Translations under genes and position numbers: made by a program
Notes under the pieces: generated by a model
The model's input: the letters and a program-made list of their open reading frames with translations, nothing else
What the model was told of the DNA's origin: nothing
Database searches by the model: none
Part shown: in pieces, positions 31,197-33,464 of the stretch
How positions within the stretch are numbered: position 1 is the stretch's first letter
How the letters are laid out: every line of letters starts with the position of its first letter
DNA from: Penium margaritaceum
Taxonomy: Eukaryota; Streptophyta; Zygnematophyceae; Desmidiales; Peniaceae
Assembly (NCBI GenBank): GCA_023375785.1
Contig: SZWC01009577.1
Span: 4,811 to 38,274 of the forward strand
Direction of reading: 5' to 3'
Length of the DNA: 33,464 nt

Positions 31197-32640
31197 GAAA
31201 GGGGGGGTGGGGGTCCCCCCAACAGAGGAGGATCCCTCCCCAATGGGGTTACCAACCATGGTGTGATGCCCTTTTGCTTTGTGTAATTTTTTTCTTCGTG
31301 GGGTGCTGACGTTAGCAGTGACATCTGCTGAGGGCGTTGGACATCTTGCCCACCCTTAGGATTACTTCACCCTTCCCTTGCCCCCTTTTTTTGTTTTTTT
31401 AGTTGATGATGTCAGTAGTGACATCAGCAGTGATGTCAGTAGCGGGATGCTGATGTCAGCACTGGTGGTTGTTGGGGCCGCCACTGCAGCTGCTGTTGCT
31501 ACTGCTGCTGCTGCTGCTGCTGCTTTTGGTGCTGCTGCTGCTGCTGTTGCAGTTGCTGCTGCTACTGCTGTTGTTGTTGCAGTTGGTGCTGCTACTACTG
31601 TTGTTGTTGCAGCTGTTGCTGCTGTTGCTGTTGCAACTGCAGCTGTTGCTGCTGCTACTGCGCCTGCCGCTGCTTCTGCTACTGCTGCTACTGCTGCGGC
31701 TGCAGTTGCAGCAGTAGTTGCTGCTGCTGTGGGCTGCTACGGCTGCTATGGCTGCTGTAGCAGTGAAGGCAGTTGTTGCAGCAGCGGCAGCGAAGCAGGT
31801 AGGGTGGGGGATTTTTTTTGCCCTTGCATTTTTTTTGTTGTTTTTTTCTTCTTCCTCGCCTGTCACAACGGGCAGCTGCCCGCAGTCAGCTGCGAGCAGC
31901 GGGCTGCTGCTCGCTGGCAGGGAGATGCTACTCGCTGGCAGCGGGCTGCTGCTCGCTGGCAGCAGCAGGCTACTACTCGCTGCTCGCTCGCTACGGGCAG
32001 CAAGCAGCAGCAGCCGCTGCTGGCAGCTGCTCGCTGCAGCTGTTGCTACGGCTGGCTGTTGCTGTGGCTTGCTGTTGCGGCTGTTGCGGCTGCTGCAGCC
32101 TGCTACTGCTGCTGCACGCTGCTGCAGCTGCTGCTTGCCGCTGCTGCTGTGGACTGCTGCTGCTGCGAGCTGCTGCTACTGCGAGCTGCTGCTGCAGGCT
32201 ACTGCTGTTGTGAGCTACTATTACGGGCTGCTGCTGCTGCGAGCTGCTGCTTCTGCTGCACGCAGCTGCTGCTGGCTGCTGCTGCCACTGCTCGCTGCCG
32301 TTGCCTACGGATACCGCTGCTGCAGGCTGCTGCTGCTAGGTGCTGGTGCAAGTCACTGCACCTGGGTGACGTTGCAGCGTGCATCGTCGCCCGCAGGTGT
32401 TGGACGCGGCCTACCGCTCACCTCCTCGCATCACGTGTGGGGGTCAGTGCTGTCCAAAAAAACATTCGACAGCATTTCCCCTGGCCCAATGGCCGTGGGA
32501 AAAAATCTGACGCCGCCACCAGGCGGGTCAATGCTGCTGGAAAAGATCTGGCAACATTTCCCCTGCACTGGCGCGTATGGGGGTCCGCCGGCGTTGTCTG
32601 GCACCTGTACGCCAGTCTTCTGCTGCTGCTGCTACGCTCT
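31197..32640 (-). other. Leader of element B2, CTG/CAG-rich, no clear gene
   Basis: From 31460 to 31800 it is a nearly pure CTG/TTG trinucleotide stretch and from 31870 to 32340 a CTG-rich repeat with GCTGGCAGCGGGCTGCTGCTC-like units. Frames there give poly-Ala, poly-Leu or Cys-rich strings and look like repeat artefacts. At 31404-31470 there is a cluster of GATGTCA and TGACATC words in inverted order. Bases 32360-32640 are not repetitive and end at the PBS. Confidence 0.55.
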
Positions 32641-32653
32641 GGCTCTGATAACA
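32641..32653 (-). other. Primer-binding site of element B2
   Basis: The minus strand reads TGTTATCAGAGCC, one mismatch from the initiator tRNA-Met complement, directly after the LTR end AGCT. Confidence 0.85.
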
Positions 32654-33208
32654 AGCTAGAAACCTAGGCAGCAGGTTGGGGCAGCATGCGTTGTCGATGC
32701 AGCGTGCGGGCATCCACGCTCGTTGCTTAGGTCTGCTGCCCCCTCAGTCTGCTACTCTAGAGTCTATGTCTGGAAGCTCTGGGTTTGTTACTAAAAAATG
32801 TGCGCGCCAGTGTTAGCGCCGGAAAGCAGCTGAAAACTGAAAGTAACTGATCACGAATGAAGAATGAGCAACAATGGGGGACCCCTCCAAGTTCTAGCTA
32901 CCCCCCACTAGTGTAGAAGTTGTTACTCAGCTAACCAGCCAATCAGAAAATAGTGCTAGACCTATTTTCTAGCAGGCAGGGTTTTCTCGGTGAGCCCTGC
33001 TAGACGCCCGACAGCCCAAAACCCGGGCGTCGTCCGTTTTGCCTCAAAACTGGACCATACCATAATACCGACGCTGCAAACGCAGTCGTGCAGTCAGAAT
33101 CAGCTAGAAAAATAGCTACAAGAAGTTATGGCCGCACGAAACCAGGCAGTGCCTACGATAGTCAACGATGCCAAACAGGGCCATACAACAGGAGACATGG
33201 ACCCTAGG
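32654..33208 (-). repeat. 5' LTR of element B2, truncated
   Basis: It matches the 3' LTR from its AGCT end up to the point equal to about 25140, then stops at 33208 where a second LTR begins. About 300 bases of its 5' part are missing. In the middle hairpin both stem sides differ from B1 and from the 3' LTR (CTAG/CTAG instead of CTGG/CCAG). Confidence 0.9.
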
Positions 33209-33464
33209 AGCTGGAAATCTAGGCAGCAGGTTGGAGCAGCATGCGTTGTTGATGCATCGTGCGAGCTTCCACGCTCGTTGCTTAAGTCTGCTGCCCCCTC
33301 AGTCTGCTGCTCTAGAGACTAAATGTGGAAGCTCTGGGTTTGTTACTCAGAAGTGTGCGCGCCTGTCTTAGCTCCAGAAAGCAGCTTAAAACTGGAAGTA
33401 ACTGATTTGCAATGAAGAATGAGCAACAATGGTGGACCCCTCCAAGTTCTCGCCCCCCCCCCCC
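33209..33464 (-). repeat. LTR of a further B-family element (D), cut by window end
   Basis: At 33209 the terminal sequence of a B-type LTR (AGCT end on the minus strand) starts again in the same orientation and continues to the window end, which is a C run. It is the 3' end of an LTR, either a solo LTR or the 3' LTR of an element inserted in B2's 5' LTR. Confidence 0.85.

Larger units (their letters stand above)
24588..33208 (-). mobile_element. Ty1/copia element B2
   Basis: A sister copy of B1 on the minus strand, about 8.6 kb: truncated 5' LTR, PBS, long CAG-rich leader, gag with CCHC knuckle, pol and full 3' LTR. It is inserted in relic E at VQYVVS. Its pol has no frameshift from 29403 to 25543, only nonsense and missense changes. 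The right target duplication is outside the window or lost. Confidence 0.9.

Noticed and set aside
30990..32340. CTG-rich direct repeats as a CRISPR-like array
   Set aside because: There are no constant repeats with unique spacers; it is trinucleotide sequence in an eukaryotic retroelement.
31378..32667. Plus-strand ORF of 429 codons, Ala- and Cys-rich
   Set aside because: It is a trinucleotide repeat read in one frame within the B2 leader; other frames are equally open.

Overview
This window is an eukaryotic, repeat-dominated stretch of nuclear DNA. Apart from a simple-repeat region at the left, almost everything is Ty1/copia LTR retrotransposon sequence, in at least five copies that are decayed, nested or abutted. 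I see no intact host gene, no tRNA or rRNA gene and no CRISPR. Primer-binding sites of the form TGGTATCAGAGC(C), complementary to the 3' end of plant-type initiator tRNA-Met, and a decay pattern that fits CHG cytosine methylation point to the green lineage, for example a streptophyte alga. That placement is an inference and the species is not proven.

Left region (1-3881): TG repeats, three arrays of degenerate GGTC tetranucleotides, a MITE-like element with 39-bp terminal inverted repeats (693-1159) embedded in one array, a probable 5'-truncated LINE tail ending in poly(A) (1483-1978), and sequence with no recognisable gene.

Retrotransposon region. Element A (3882-10975, minus) has 3' LTR, RT/RNase H, integrase, protease, gag, a possible extra upstream ORF, PBS and a truncated 5' LTR. 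It abuts element B1 (plus; 10971-14466 and 22186-23373), which lacks its 5' LTR and gag. B1 is split in its RNase H by the complete element C (14467-22180, plus), which has two 532-bp LTRs and a perfect 5-bp target duplication GTTGC. Right of B1 is an old copia RT relic E (23374-24587, plus). E is cut by element B2 (24588-33208, minus), a second member of the B family with gag and a pol that keeps one reading frame but carries nonsense codons. The 5' LTR of B2 is itself truncated by another B-family LTR (D, 33209 to the window end).

The gene products belong to one pathway. Gag forms the particle, protease cuts the polyprotein, RT/RNase H copies the RNA from a tRNA-Met primer, and integrase inserts the cDNA. 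None of the copies is intact. C is structurally complete but has about a dozen in-frame stops. B1 has lost catalytic residues, and B2 has a changed protease motif. The most informative signals are: (1) in-frame stops that are mostly TAG at expected Gln or Trp positions while all four pol genes end in TGA; (2) an in-frame chimeric junction between A and B1; (3) conserved LTR hairpins with a paired change; (4) the MITE-like element; and (5) a 36-bp coding minisatellite that differs in copy number between B1 and B2.
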